A stretch of 64,000 bases of DNA from an uncultured Pseudomonadota bacterium (GTDB taxonomy: Bacteria; Myxococcota_A; UBA796; CAJQPC01): the NCBI GenBank assembly GCA_913060515.1, contig CAJXRZ010000017.1, positions 26,861 to 90,860 on the forward strand. Direction: 5' to 3'. Shown here one piece after another: positions 33,859 through 42,858 of the stretch. The notes below the pieces were generated by a model that did not search any database, was not told where the DNA came from, and was given only the letters and a program-made list of their open reading frames with translations. How positions within the stretch are numbered: the first letter of the stretch is position 1; each line of letters begins with the position of its first letter. A program made the translations under genes and the position numbers.

Positions 33859-34820
33859 AACTGCAGGCTACGCTCCGGCGCCCAAGCGCCGAACTTGCCA
33901 GGCGCCGTCTCCTCAAAGGCCAGATAGCCCAGGTCCACAAAGGGTTCCAGACCGGGTGCGAGCCACCGCATTGGACTGTCCTGGCGCTGCATCAGAAGCG
34001 GGTGCAACCTGGGCGCCAACCACCAACCCTTCAGGCGCTTGGCTTGGCGTGCGGCCTCTGCGCCCTCTCCACCTCCCGCGATGGCGCCCAACTGCGCCTT
34101 GTGCAGGATCCAGAGGTAGGTGAGCAGCTGAGGCAGGGCGCCGACGGTAGCGTTCTTGCTCGTCTTGAGCTCGAAGAGGTGGAAGCTCTCGCCGCCTGGG
34201 GAGGTGGTCCATAGGTCTGCTTGAGCACCGGCCCGCGGAGTCCAGGTCTTGGAGGCGGAGACCTTGCCCTTGAACAACCCCAAAGGAAGCTGGCGCTGAA
34301 TTGGAGCCAGGGGGCCACAGATCCCAGGCGCCGTCTTGGCCCACTTCTTCTCACGGCAGATCTGTGTCTCCAGGTGGTGCTCTTCTCCCTGGCCGCCGTT
34401 GTAGGGGCGCTTGCGCCTGGGGGCGTTCATCACCAGCTCGCTGGGCCACTCCAAGGCAGGCACGCCCTGAAGCTGCAAGCGCTCTCCCAAGCCTCTCTGG
34501 AGCACTTCCAGGGCGATGCGCGCCCGCGTGTCGTGGTGGCCCAGCTTCTCATCGTCTGGCGGGTTCCCTTCGATGCGCACCCGCAGTAGGGGATTGGAGC
34601 CGGTGAAACGGTCCGCCCAATACCCAAAGCAGAGCAGGAAGAAGGGGGCCGCGCAGGCGTTGCTCTGGAGGTCCTGGCTCAGCGTCTCGCGCGGGAGCAC
34701 GAGCTCGTACACGCAACGGCCATCCTCTTCAAAGCTCGCCCATTGGCCGACGGCTGGGAGGCGAACGTGGGGAATGTGCTCGTTGACCTGAGCGAGAACG
34801 GAATCAAAGCTGTTGTTCAT
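33855..34820 (-). CDS. PD-(D/E)XK nuclease-like protein
   Basis: A 321-residue protein with no clear family match. Around residues 212-230 the pattern GAQADLW...FHLFELKTSKN gives an Asp, then E-x-K on the next strand, followed by a helix (GALPQLLTYLWIL), which is the core of PD-(D/E)XK nucleases (D-x(n)-ExK). The N-terminal half (YELVLPRETLSQDL...) may be a binding domain. The gene begins 9 bases after the stop of the GH1 gene in the same direction, so it is probably transcribed as the last gene of the glucan operon. An alternative is a catalytically unrelated protein with a chance ELK. Confidence 0.6.
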   Translation of the reverse strand: MNNSFDSVLAQVNEHIPHVRLPAVGQWASFEEDGRCVYELVLPRETLSQDLQSNACAAPFFLLCFGYWADRFTGSNPLLRVRIEGNPPDDEKLGHHDTRARIALEVLQRGLGERLQLQGVPALEWPSELVMNAPRRKRPYNGGQGEEHHLETQICREKKWAKTAPGICGPLAPIQRQLPLGLFKGKVSASKTWTPRAGAQADLWTTSPGGESFHLFELKTSKNATVGALPQLLTYLWILHKAQLGAIAGGGEGAEAARQAKRLKGWWLAPRLHPLLMQRQDSPMRWLAPGLEPFVDLGYLAFEETAPGKFGAWAPERSLQF

Positions 34821-34829
34821 CGAGGAGCC

Positions 34830-36158
34830 CTAGCTCCTCTCCGCCACAAAGTCCCGATACCAATACGCTGAGTCCTTGATGGTGCGCTTCTGGGTCTCGT
34901 AGTCCACGTGGACCAGACCGAAGCGCTTGGCGTATCCAAAGGCCCACTCAAAGTTGTCGAGCAGTGACCAAGCGAAGTAGCCGGTCAAGGGTACTCCCTC
35001 GTCAATGGCGGACGCGCAAGCCTCCAAGTGCTGCTCAAAGTAGGCGCGCCTGCGGGTGTCTTTGACGCGACCGTCCTCATCGGGTCCAGTGGCATAGGCC
35101 GCGCCGTTCTCGGTGATGATGATTTCCTTGGTGGGGTAGTCCCGGTGCACGTCCGTGAGCAGGCGGCGCAGGGAGGGCCCGTAGACTTCCCAGTCCATGT
35201 CGGTCTTCACGCCCGTGCCGTGCAGGGTCTGTGGATCGTTTCCTTCCTCTTCTCCCCGGATGATGCCGCGGCTGTAGAAGTTGATGCCCAAAAAGTCGGT
35301 GTCCACGGCCATGTGCTCAAAGTCACCCTCGTGGATCTCCGGCAGCGCGAAGCCTTCCCTCTCGTAGTGCTCGATCATGTCCCGGGGGTAGTCGCGGCCG
35401 TAGAGAGGGTCCAAGAACCAGCGGTTGAAGTGGCCATCAAAGCGCTCGGCCGCCACGCGGTCGATCTCAGAGTTGGAGGCTGGATAGGAGGGACAGAGGT
35501 TCAAGGTGATGCCGACTTTGGCGTCCTTGACGTTGTCCCGAATCACCGGGACGGCCATGCCGTGGCTGAGCAGGATGTGGTGGGCGGCCGCCAGGGCCTT
35601 GTCCATGTCTTTGATGCCCGGGGCGTGCTCGCCGCTCTTGTAGCCAAGCATGCTGACCACCCAAGGCTCGTTGTGGGTGATCCAGTTCGCGACGCGGTCC
35701 CCCAGACTGCGGCTCATCACGTCGGCGAAGTCTACAAAGTGGGGGCAGATCCCGCGCCAGGGCCAGCTGCCGGCATCGTCCAAGGGCTGGGGCAGATCCC
35801 AGTGGTAGAGGGTGGCCCAAGGAGTGATTCCCCGCTCCAACAGCCCGTCTACAAGCTTGGAGTAGAAGTCTAGGCCGGCCTGAAGGCCTTGCTTCTCAAA
35901 GCCCGTTGGCAACACGCGAGGCCAGGCGATGGAGAAGCGGTAGGCCTTCATGCCCAGCTCCTGGAGGATGTCCAGATCCTCCTCCCAGCGGTCGTAGTGC
36001 TCGCATGCACGGGCGCCGTCGTGGCCCTTGTAGACCTTGCCAGGGGTGGCACAAAAGGTGTCCCAGATGCTGGGTCCGCGTCCGTCTCGGTTTACCGCGC
36101 CTTCGATCTGGTAGGAGGAGGTCGCCGCCCCCCAGATGAAGTCCTTCGGGAAGCTCAT
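34830..36158 (-). CDS. GH1 beta-glucosidase
   Basis: A 442-residue cytosolic GH1 enzyme of normal family length. It has the N-terminal signature FPKDFIWGAATSSYQIEG, the acid/base E164 in THNEPW and the nucleophile E350 in IITENGAAY, plus the sugar-binding FEWAFGYAKRFGLVHVD near the end. It would hydrolyse imported beta-linked disaccharides or short oligosaccharides to glucose. The ATG at 36158 has GGAG six bases upstream and overlaps the stop of the ABC ATPase gene (ATGA); longer in-frame starts lie inside that gene. It is the enzymatic end point of the glucan operon. Confidence 0.95.
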   Translation of the reverse strand: MSFPKDFIWGAATSSYQIEGAVNRDGRGPSIWDTFCATPGKVYKGHDGARACEHYDRWEEDLDILQELGMKAYRFSIAWPRVLPTGFEKQGLQAGLDFYSKLVDGLLERGITPWATLYHWDLPQPLDDAGSWPWRGICPHFVDFADVMSRSLGDRVANWITHNEPWVVSMLGYKSGEHAPGIKDMDKALAAAHHILLSHGMAVPVIRDNVKDAKVGITLNLCPSYPASNSEIDRVAAERFDGHFNRWFLDPLYGRDYPRDMIEHYEREGFALPEIHEGDFEHMAVDTDFLGINFYSRGIIRGEEEGNDPQTLHGTGVKTDMDWEVYGPSLRRLLTDVHRDYPTKEIIITENGAAYATGPDEDGRVKDTRRRAYFEQHLEACASAIDEGVPLTGYFAWSLLDNFEWAFGYAKRFGLVHVDYETQKRTIKDSAYWYRDFVAERS

Positions 36159-37063
36159 TTCGTCTCCAAATGACAGGCGACCTGGTGTTGTTCGCCGAGC
36201 AAGGTGGGGGTCGTTGTGCTGCACGCCGGCAGGGCCTGGAGGCAGCGGTTCTGGAAGGGGCAACCCGGAGTGGGGTCGATGGTGTTGGCCCGGCCGGGTT
36301 TGGCCGGCAGCTCCGTGTCCAAGCCCACCCCATGGGTCGCCGCGGCAAGCAGGAGCTGGGTGTAGGGGTGTTTGGGGGAGCGCAGCAGGGTGTCGGCGGG
36401 CGCCATCTCCATGACCTGCCCAGCATAGAGCACCAGGATGCGGTCGCAGAGCCAGCGGGCCGCGGCCAAGTCATGGGTCACAAAGAGCAGGCCAACCCCG
36501 GTCTCTTTTCTCAGGCGGTCCAGCAGCTGCAGGATGTCCATGCGGCTGGAGACATCGAGCATCGAGGTGGGCTCGTCTGCCAGGAGCAGCTTGGGCCTTG
36601 GGGCCAGGGCCCGGGCAATGGCGACCCGTTGACGCTGACCGCCGGAGAGCTCGTGGGGGAAGCGCGGCAGGTAGCTCTCATCCAGGCCCACCGTCTCCAG
36701 CAGCTCCTTGAGCGCGCCCGGTTTGTCGAAGCCGTAGAGCTTGAGGGGACGCTCCAGGTGGTGTCGGATGTCGTGCACGGGGTTGAGAGAGGCAAATGGG
36801 TTCTGAAACACCATCTGAATGTCGTCTCGGGCCGCCTTGGAGCGGGGGGCGTCGTTGAAACGAATCTCCCCGCGCGAGGCCACCTGAAGCCCAGCGACGA
36901 CCTTGGCCAGGGTGCTCTTGCCGCTTCCGGACTCCCCAACCAGGGCCAAGGCTTCGCCTTCGGCGACCGTCAGGCTCACCTCGTTGAGGGCCTGCAGGAT
37001 GCTCTTGGAGAACACGCCGCCCTGGGGAAAGTCGACCCCTAAGCCTTGGATCTCAAGAAGCAT
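36155..37063 (-). CDS. Oligopeptide/oligosaccharide-type ABC transporter ATP-binding protein (OppF/DppF-like)
   Basis: A 302-residue ABC ATPase with Walker A GESGSGKST, signature LSGGQRQR, Walker B LLLADEPTSMLD and switch His in FVTHD. The C-terminal extension with four cysteines in CPFQNRCLQALPAC...C (oligo_HPY domain) is characteristic of the Opp/Dpp ATPase pair and may bind a [4Fe-4S] cluster. It energises uptake together with the adjacent OppD-like subunit, whose gene it overlaps by 11 bases, and two permeases. Because the operon encodes glucanases, the cargo is probably beta-glucan oligosaccharide, as for several Thermotoga Opp-family transporters, rather than peptide. Confidence 0.93.
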   Translation of the reverse strand: MLLEIQGLGVDFPQGGVFSKSILQALNEVSLTVAEGEALALVGESGSGKSTLAKVVAGLQVASRGEIRFNDAPRSKAARDDIQMVFQNPFASLNPVHDIRHHLERPLKLYGFDKPGALKELLETVGLDESYLPRFPHELSGGQRQRVAIARALAPRPKLLLADEPTSMLDVSSRMDILQLLDRLRKETGVGLLFVTHDLAAARWLCDRILVLYAGQVMEMAPADTLLRSPKHPYTQLLLAAATHGVGLDTELPAKPGRANTIDPTPGCPFQNRCLQALPACSTTTPTLLGEQHQVACHLETK

Positions 37064-38000
37064 GGTTCAGCTCCCAGCAGCTCGCCCAGTGCACGGACTC
37101 TTGGCCGGACCTGCTGAAGTGGTCCTTGGATGGCTCCTGGGACGCACAGCGGGCGGTGGCGAGACCGCATCTGGGGTGAAAACGGCATCCCGATGGGGGC
37201 TGGTCGGCCCTTGGAGGGGCCCCCGGGATGGAGTAGGGCTCTCTGTCCTCGTTGAGGGCAGGAGGGATGGATTTGCGCAGTCCTTGGGTGTAGGGGTGGC
37301 GGCCGCCGGCTTTGAAGGCAGAAGCTGGACCCAACTCCACCAGGCGCCCGGCGTACATCACGCCGATGTCGGTGGCGAAGTCCATGAGCAGGGACAGATC
37401 GTGGGTCACGAAGAGCATGGCAAAGCCCTGCTCCCGCTGAAGGGCCATCACCCGGCGTAGGATCTGGCGCTCGACCACCACGTCCAAGGCGGTGGTGGGC
37501 TCGTCCATGACCACAAGCTTGGGGCTCAAGGCCAAGGCCAGGGCCAAGGCCACGCGCTGGCGCATGCCACCGGAGAGCTGGTGGGGGTAGGAGTCCAGGT
37601 GCTTGGGATCCAGCTCCACCCGCTCCATCGCCTCAGGCGCGAGGTGTGCGGCGCCGTGGGGCGCCAAGGTGTCTCTGAACTGCTCGCCGATGCTGAGCAC
37701 GGGGTTCAGGGCGCTCAGAGCGCTCTGTGGGACCACCGAGATGTCCCGCCAACGCAGGGCCCGCAGGGTCTCATCGTCCATGCGCAGGATGTCTTGGCCC
37801 TGGAAGTTGACCTCGCCGCCGGAGATGTGCGCTGGGGCGCCCAAGAGGCGCAGCATGCCCAGAGCCACGGTGCTCTTCCCAGAGCCAGACTCACCCACAA
37901 GACCCAGAATCTGACCTGGCTCTAGGGAGAAGCTGACCGAGTCTGCGGCCCGAACCTCGCCATAGTTCACGCTCAGGCGCTTGACGTCGAGGATGCTCAT
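37053..38000 (-). CDS. Oligopeptide/oligosaccharide-type ABC transporter ATP-binding protein (OppD/DppD-like)
   Basis: A 315-residue ABC ATPase: Walker A GESGSGKST, signature LSGGMRQR, Walker B LVVMDEPTTALD, FVTHDLSLL, and the C-terminal oligo_HPY extension with cysteines (CRFHPRCGLATARC). The start ATG at 38000 overlaps the permease stop (ATGA). The frame is open another 59 codons upstream, inside the permease gene, and was rejected. It pairs with the OppF-like subunit encoded next. Confidence 0.93.
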   Translation of the reverse strand: MSILDVKRLSVNYGEVRAADSVSFSLEPGQILGLVGESGSGKSTVALGMLRLLGAPAHISGGEVNFQGQDILRMDDETLRALRWRDISVVPQSALSALNPVLSIGEQFRDTLAPHGAAHLAPEAMERVELDPKHLDSYPHQLSGGMRQRVALALALALSPKLVVMDEPTTALDVVVERQILRRVMALQREQGFAMLFVTHDLSLLMDFATDIGVMYAGRLVELGPASAFKAGGRHPYTQGLRKSIPPALNEDREPYSIPGAPPRADQPPSGCRFHPRCGLATARCASQEPSKDHFSRSGQESVHWASCWELNHAS

Positions 38001-38902
38001 GGCTTTGCCGCCCGGCTGACCGGCGATGGGGTGACCGCCGATGGGATGAACGGAGTAGGGCCCACGCGCTGGGGATGGGCCAGCTTGGGGTTGGTGACGG
38101 CGTCGAGGCCGAAGTTGATGAGCGTCAGAGCGAAGCCCAAGAGGGCGATGCAGAAGCCGGTGGGCACGAAGGTCCACCAGGAGCCGGTGAGCAGCGCTTG
38201 GTCGTTGCTGGCCCAGTAGAGGTTGGTGCCCCAGCTGACCACGCCCAGATCGCCCAGGCCCAGGAACTCCAGGCCCACTTGGGCGCCGACGGCGTAGATG
38301 GTCGCGCCGATGAAACTGGAGACCATCAGGCCGGTCATGTTGGGCAGAATCTCAACGAAGAGGATGCGGATCCAGCTCTCGCCGCTGACCTGGGCGGCGG
38401 CCACAAAGTCGCGCTGTCGCAGGGTCAGAGCTTGGGCGCGCAGCACCCGGGCGTTCCAAGCCCAGCCCGTGAGCACGAGCACAGCGCACATGGAGACGGG
38501 GCCTGCGGGCAGCCAGGCCGCTAGGACCACCATGAGGGGCAGCCCAGGGAGGACGAGGAAGATGTTGATGAGCAGGGAGAGCCCATCGTCGGTCTTGCCG
38601 CCCAGGGTGCCGGCCAATCCACCCACCAAGGCGCCAATGAGGACAACCAGGCTGCCTGTGATGAGCCCCACGAGCAAGGTGGTGCGGGCACCCACAACGG
38701 TCTGTGCGAGCACGTCTTGGCCTTGACCGGTAGTGCCCAGCCAGTGCTCGGCCGAGGGCCCCAGCAGAGGCCGCCCGTCAAAGGCCAGAGGGTCGCCCAC
38801 CAGGAAGGGACCGACGAAGGCCATCAGGAAGAAGAAGAGCAAAAGGCCCATGCCCACGCGGGCTTGGCGGCTCTTCCAGAGGCTCGTGAAGATGCGTGTC
38901 AT
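37997..38902 (-). CDS. ABC transporter permease (OppC/DppC-like)
   Basis: A 301-residue inner-membrane permease with the OppC layout: one N-terminal helix (VGMGLLLFFFLMAFVGPFL), a periplasmic stretch HWLGTTGQGQDVLAQ(T)VVGARTTL typical of the family, then five helices and the cytoplasmic coupling EAA-like segment (RQRDFVAAAQVSGESWIRI). It overlaps both neighbours by four bases. It forms the translocation channel together with the OppB-like permease. Confidence 0.93.
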   Translation of the reverse strand: MTRIFTSLWKSRQARVGMGLLLFFFLMAFVGPFLVGDPLAFDGRPLLGPSAEHWLGTTGQGQDVLAQTVVGARTTLLVGLITGSLVVLIGALVGGLAGTLGGKTDDGLSLLINIFLVLPGLPLMVVLAAWLPAGPVSMCAVLVLTGWAWNARVLRAQALTLRQRDFVAAAQVSGESWIRILFVEILPNMTGLMVSSFIGATIYAVGAQVGLEFLGLGDLGVVSWGTNLYWASNDQALLTGSWWTFVPTGFCIALLGFALTLINFGLDAVTNPKLAHPQRVGPTPFIPSAVTPSPVSRAAKP

Positions 38903-39885
38903 GTCCGGGTCCTGGGGTCCAAGGCCACGGTCACGACATCCACCAACCAGTTGGCCGAGAGCACGGCGAAGGTGATGGCCAGGAACAGTCCCTGGAGCAG
39001 GGGGTAGTCCTGGCCGCGCACGGCCGTGAGTAGCAAGAGGCCGGTGCCCGGGTAGGAGAAGACCACCTCGGTGAGCAGCGCACCGGAGAGCACAAAGCCC
39101 AGAGCCATTCCGAAGCCTGCGACGTTGGGCAGCAGGGCGTTTCGGGCCGCGTAGTGCACCAGGATGCGCCTGGGAGTCAGGCCTCGGGCTTGAGCGTAGC
39201 GCACGTGCTCAGCGCCCAAGACGCCAATCATGGTGTTCCGCATGGCGAGCAACCAGCCGCCGAGAGAGACGAGAACCATGGTCAGTGCCGGCAAGAAGGC
39301 GTGGCTGATGACCGACTGGATGAAGGGCCAGGAGAAGCTGGGGGCCAGGTTGTCTGCGTAGGCGTGGCGCAGGGGGAACCAGTCCAGCTGGAAGCCGAAG
39401 ACCCAGGCGGCGAGCATCGCCAGCCAGAAGTAGGGGAAGGCGCCCAGGAAGGCGAGCAGTGGGGGCAGCACCGTGTCCAGAGGGCCGCCCTTCTTCCAAG
39501 CGGCCAAGGCGCCCAGAGAGCTGCCCAGCACGAAGGAGATGAGCACCGCGCCGCCCGCCAGCAGGCCGGTCCACATCAGGCCCTCGCCCAGGACCTCGGA
39601 GACGGGGGTGGGGAAGTAGGCCACGGAGAGGCCCAAATCGCCGTGGGCCAGGGCCGAGATGTAGCTGTAGAACTGCTCGTGCAGGGGGGCGTCTTGCAGT
39701 CCGAAGGTCTTGCGCAGCCCTTCGATGGCCTCGGGGTCGAGGTCCCCTTGAAAGCGTGCGAAGAGCACACTGGCTGGGTCGCCGGGCATCAGCCTTGGGA
39801 TCAGAAAGTTCAACACCACCGCGACTATCGCTGCGATGACGTAGAAGCCCAGGCGTCGGGCCAGCCAACCTGCGGCGGCCTTCAC
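38899..39885 (-). CDS. ABC transporter permease (OppB/DppB-like)
   Basis: A 328-residue permease: N-terminal helix (LGFYVIAAIVAVVLNFLIPRLMPGDPA, the standard family opening), a periplasmic segment LHEQFYSYISALAHGDLGLSVAYFPTPV and five further helices with the coupling segment HVRYAQARGLTPRRILVHYAARNALLP. The start GTG at 39885 overlaps the binding-protein stop (GTGA). An open frame extends 40 codons further inside that gene and was not used. Confidence 0.93.
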   Translation of the reverse strand: MKAAAGWLARRLGFYVIAAIVAVVLNFLIPRLMPGDPASVLFARFQGDLDPEAIEGLRKTFGLQDAPLHEQFYSYISALAHGDLGLSVAYFPTPVSEVLGEGLMWTGLLAGGAVLISFVLGSSLGALAAWKKGGPLDTVLPPLLAFLGAFPYFWLAMLAAWVFGFQLDWFPLRHAYADNLAPSFSWPFIQSVISHAFLPALTMVLVSLGGWLLAMRNTMIGVLGAEHVRYAQARGLTPRRILVHYAARNALLPNVAGFGMALGFVLSGALLTEVVFSYPGTGLLLLTAVRGQDYPLLQGLFLAITFAVLSANWLVDVVTVALDPRTRT

Positions 39886-41495
39886 TTGGCCTCCAAGCGG
39901 GTCATGACCAGCAAGCAGGCGGGCACGGCGTTGGGGCTCAGAGGCGCATAGGGGTCCTGCGCGCTGGGAAAGCCGGTGATGTGGGTGTGGTTGGCCTCGC
40001 CCCAAGCCGGCGCTGGGAAGAGGGGAATGGCCGGCACCTCGTCCACGAAGATCTGCTGCAGCGCGTTGACGATGCGGGCCTGCTCCAAAGGGTCTGGGGT
40101 CGCATCGAAAGCGGCGAAGAGGGGAGCGGCCTTCTCGCTGCCGTAGCGGTGCCAGTTGCGGAAGCTTGGCTCGCCCACCTTGACCACGGCGCTGGGGTCC
40201 ATCAGGGCCTTGTACATGGGCACCGGGGATGGGCCCTGCTCGCTCCAGCCCAAGGAGAGCTCAAAGTCGCCGCGGCCCACGCGCTCGTACCAGGCGCTGA
40301 AGTCGTAGCCCTTGACCTGGACGTCCAGGCCGATGTTGCGCAGATCTCCGGCGATGACCTGGACCGCGCGTACCCAGTCAGACCAGCCCGCGGGACTGGT
40401 GATGCTCAAGGTCAGCTCGCTGCCATCGGGCAGGGTGCGCATGCCGTCCTTGCCCTTCTTCAAGCCTGCTTGGTCCAGCAGCTCGCCGGCTCTCTGGGCG
40501 TCAAAGTCGGTCCAGCCCTTCAGGCTGCTGTCCTCCCAGTCGCTGTAGCCATCGGAGAGCGCGGTGGGCCGGGAGGGGGTGGTGTAGTTGTACATGGCCA
40601 CCTCCACCAGTCGCTGCCGGTCGATGGCCAGGCTCAAGGCTTCCCGCACCTTGGGGTTGTCCAGGGGCTCCACCTGGGTGTTGGCGTACAAGAAGATGGT
40701 GCCGCCCTGGGTGGGGAACCAGGCCTGGTAGTTCTCGTCTCGGGCCAGATAGGTTCGCTCCACCGCCGGCACGAAGATGCCCGCCCAGTCCAGCTCTCCG
40801 CGGATCAAGGCGATGCTGGCTTGGTCGTTCGAGGACAGCGCGGGGAAGCGCAGCGCCTCTACCTCCAGCTCCTGCCAGTAGTAGGGGTTCTTGTCGAGCT
40901 GGAAGACCTGGCCCCGGAAGGTGCTCACTTCGGTGAAGGGGCCGGTTCCGACGGGGTCCGGGTTCTGCTCGAGCAAGGGGGACTCGATGGAGGACCAGAT
41001 GTGCTCAGGCAGGATGGCCTGCTGAGAGATGGCCTGGAGGCCGGAGACGTAGGGGCGCTGGAAGGTAAATGTGACTTGGGTCTCGCCGGCGACCACCGAC
41101 TCCAAAAAGCCCCAGACACCGCCCAGATCCGCTCCGGGCACTTCCTTCATCATGTTGAAGGTAAATGCGACATCTTCGGCGGTGAAGGGCTGGCCGTCTG
41201 ACCAGCGCACGCCTTGGCGGATCTCGAAGCGCAGCTCGGTCGCATCTTCGCTCCACGAGGAGTCCGTCGCCAGCCACGGCACCCACTCGCCGGTGGCCTC
41301 GTTGAAGATGTACAAGGGCTCGTAGACCCCAGCGGAGGTGGGCCAGCGCGCGCTGGTTGGCACCAGAGGGTTGAAGTTCCGGATCCAGGTGGCCTGTTGC
41401 TCTTGGGCCACGACGACCACTCCCGGCTCCCGCGGCACCTCCGGCACGCAAGAGAGGGATAGAAGCAGCCCCAGATGGAGCCCCAGAGCTGTCAC
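39882..41495 (-). CDS. Family 5 extracellular solute-binding lipoprotein (OppA/DppA-like)
   Basis: A 537-residue predicted lipoprotein. The signal VTALGLHLGLLLSLSC ends with Cys16. The mature part shows family 5 features: YEPLYIFNEATGEWVPWLATDSSW, LRFEIRQGVRWSDGQPFTAEDVAFTF, and the late AWYERVGRGDFELSLGWSEQ. Family 5 proteins bind peptides, but several capture cello- or laminari-oligosaccharides. Its placement right after a GH16 glucanase gene (GTGA overlap) supports sugar binding. The GTG at 41495 was chosen because it gives a complete signal peptide; the longer frame upstream is antisense-like sequence within GH16. Confidence 0.92.
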   Translation of the reverse strand: MTALGLHLGLLLSLSCVPEVPREPGVVVVAQEQQATWIRNFNPLVPTSARWPTSAGVYEPLYIFNEATGEWVPWLATDSSWSEDATELRFEIRQGVRWSDGQPFTAEDVAFTFNMMKEVPGADLGGVWGFLESVVAGETQVTFTFQRPYVSGLQAISQQAILPEHIWSSIESPLLEQNPDPVGTGPFTEVSTFRGQVFQLDKNPYYWQELEVEALRFPALSSNDQASIALIRGELDWAGIFVPAVERTYLARDENYQAWFPTQGGTIFLYANTQVEPLDNPKVREALSLAIDRQRLVEVAMYNYTTPSRPTALSDGYSDWEDSSLKGWTDFDAQRAGELLDQAGLKKGKDGMRTLPDGSELTLSITSPAGWSDWVRAVQVIAGDLRNIGLDVQVKGYDFSAWYERVGRGDFELSLGWSEQGPSPVPMYKALMDPSAVVKVGEPSFRNWHRYGSEKAAPLFAAFDATPDPLEQARIVNALQQIFVDEVPAIPLFPAPAWGEANHTHITGFPSAQDPYAPLSPNAVPACLLVMTRLEAK

Positions 41496-42262
41496 GGGCT
41501 GCGCTCGTAAACCCGCACGTAGTCCACGAACATCTTGCTGGAGCTGGGCGTGCTGGAGTCGGGGGGGCCCACGTAGTTGCCGCCGACAGCGACGTTCAGA
41601 ATCAGGAAGAAGGGGTGGTCGTAGGCCCAGGAGCCGTTGATGCTCGCGGGGTGCGCGGTCATGACCAAGCGCTCGTCCAAGAACCAGGCGATGTGGTCGG
41701 TGTCCCACTCCACGGCGTAGAGGTGGGTGCCATCTTGCAGGTTCTCCTCCACGGTCAGGCTCTCGTAGGTGGCGTTTCCGCCGGAGCCGCCTGGGTTGTG
41801 AAGGGCCGCGTTGGTCGTGAAGGGGGCCTGTCCGCGCGCCTCCAGAATGTCGATCTCGCCGCAGTTGGGCCAGCCCACATCGGCGTAGTTGTCGCCGAGC
41901 ATCCAGAAGGCGGGCCACATGCCCACGCCTTCAGGCAGCTGAACTTTGGCCTCGAAGCGGCCATTCTGTTGAGCGAAGTTGTTGGCGCTGGTGATTCGGG
42001 CGCTGGTCCAGCTGTTGCCCTCAAAGTCCTCTTTCTTGGCCTCAATCACCAAAAAACCGTCTTCCTGGCGGCTGTTGTCGGTGCGGTCGGTGTTGAACTC
42101 CAGCTGCTCGTTGCCCCAGCCGTCGCCTCCCACATCGTGGGTCCACTTCTCGCCGTCGATGGCCCCGCTGCCATTGAACTCATCGGCCCAGGTCAGAGTC
42201 CAAGGAGAAGCAGAGTCGTCCGTGCTCCCAGGGTCGGTGCACGCCAGTAGGAGCCAGATCAT
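41492..42262 (-). CDS. GH16 beta-1,3(4)-glucanase lipoprotein
   Basis: A 256-residue lipoprotein with an extremely short signal MIWLLLAC (Cys8) followed by a GH16 jelly roll. The catalytic motif E136-I-D138-I-L-E141 (ExDxxE with the beta-bulge residue) matches laminarinases and related bacterial beta-1,3-glucanases; W and M residues (MWPAFWMLG, VEWDTDHIAWFLD) line the usual cleft. It would cut laminarin-like glucans at the cell surface or in the periplasm. Start and stop overlap neighbouring genes by four bases. Confidence 0.93.
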   Translation of the reverse strand: MIWLLLACTDPGSTDDSASPWTLTWADEFNGSGAIDGEKWTHDVGGDGWGNEQLEFNTDRTDNSRQEDGFLVIEAKKEDFEGNSWTSARITSANNFAQQNGRFEAKVQLPEGVGMWPAFWMLGDNYADVGWPNCGEIDILEARGQAPFTTNAALHNPGGSGGNATYESLTVEENLQDGTHLYAVEWDTDHIAWFLDERLVMTAHPASINGSWAYDHPFFLILNVAVGGNYVGPPDSSTPSSSKMFVDYVRVYERSP

Positions 42263-42858
42263 TGGACATCCATGTAGACATTGTCGACCAAGAACGAGGC
42301 CCCTGTGGTTGAGGTGTCGCTGACCAAAATCATTGGAATCTCCACCGAAGTCAGGGTCAGCCCAAAGTCTTCGAGGGGGATGGCCAAGTGGTGCCACTCG
42401 CCGTCGGAGACGAAGCCGTAGTCGCTGGTCTTGAGCTTGTTCTCGGTGCCGGCCTTCATGCCCAGGTCAATGTCCACCTCGTCCTCGGAGAGCAGGGAGA
42501 GGTGGTAGGTGTTGTAGGCGCTCAGGTCTCGGGCGGCGTCCCAGTGAACGCCGCCACCCCACCAGCTGTCACGGGCCAGAGTGAACTTGTCGCTCACGTA
42601 GCCCTCGGCCCGCTCGCTATCGACGCTGACGGAGAAGCTGGCCTCGTAGATGTAGAAGTGCGCGGTGGTGTTGTCCACCTCCACGAATTCGGTGGTGGGG
42701 CCTTCGTAGAACACGCCGATGCTCAGGCGCTCCTCGCCCTCCACGAAGGGGTCGGGGCCTTCCAGAAACTCGGAGTCGGTGTCGGTGACCCAGCTCCCAG
42801 GGTCCGGGTAGTTGGGCTCCCCGGGGTCGGGGCGACAGGCCAGCAGAAACCAGATCAT
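42259..42858 (-). CDS. Lipoprotein with carbohydrate-binding-like beta-sandwich
   Basis: A 199-residue lipoprotein, signal MIWFLLAC (Cys8), Pro/Asp linker, then a predicted beta-sandwich of about 150 residues ending ASFLVDNVYMDVQ. The final L/I-D-N/D-V-x-x-D strand and the alternating pattern (HHLAIPLEDFGLTLTSVEIPMILVSD) are typical of galactose-binding-fold CBMs and of the ExoP-type domain attached to glucosidases. A non-catalytic glucan-binding surface protein is the likely role, encoded directly upstream of GH16 (ATGA overlap). The exact CBM family is not determined. Confidence 0.75.
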   Translation of the reverse strand: MIWFLLACRPDPGEPNYPDPGSWVTDTDSEFLEGPDPFVEGEERLSIGVFYEGPTTEFVEVDNTTAHFYIYEASFSVSVDSERAEGYVSDKFTLARDSWWGGGVHWDAARDLSAYNTYHLSLLSEDEVDIDLGMKAGTENKLKTSDYGFVSDGEWHHLAIPLEDFGLTLTSVEIPMILVSDTSTTGASFLVDNVYMDVQ

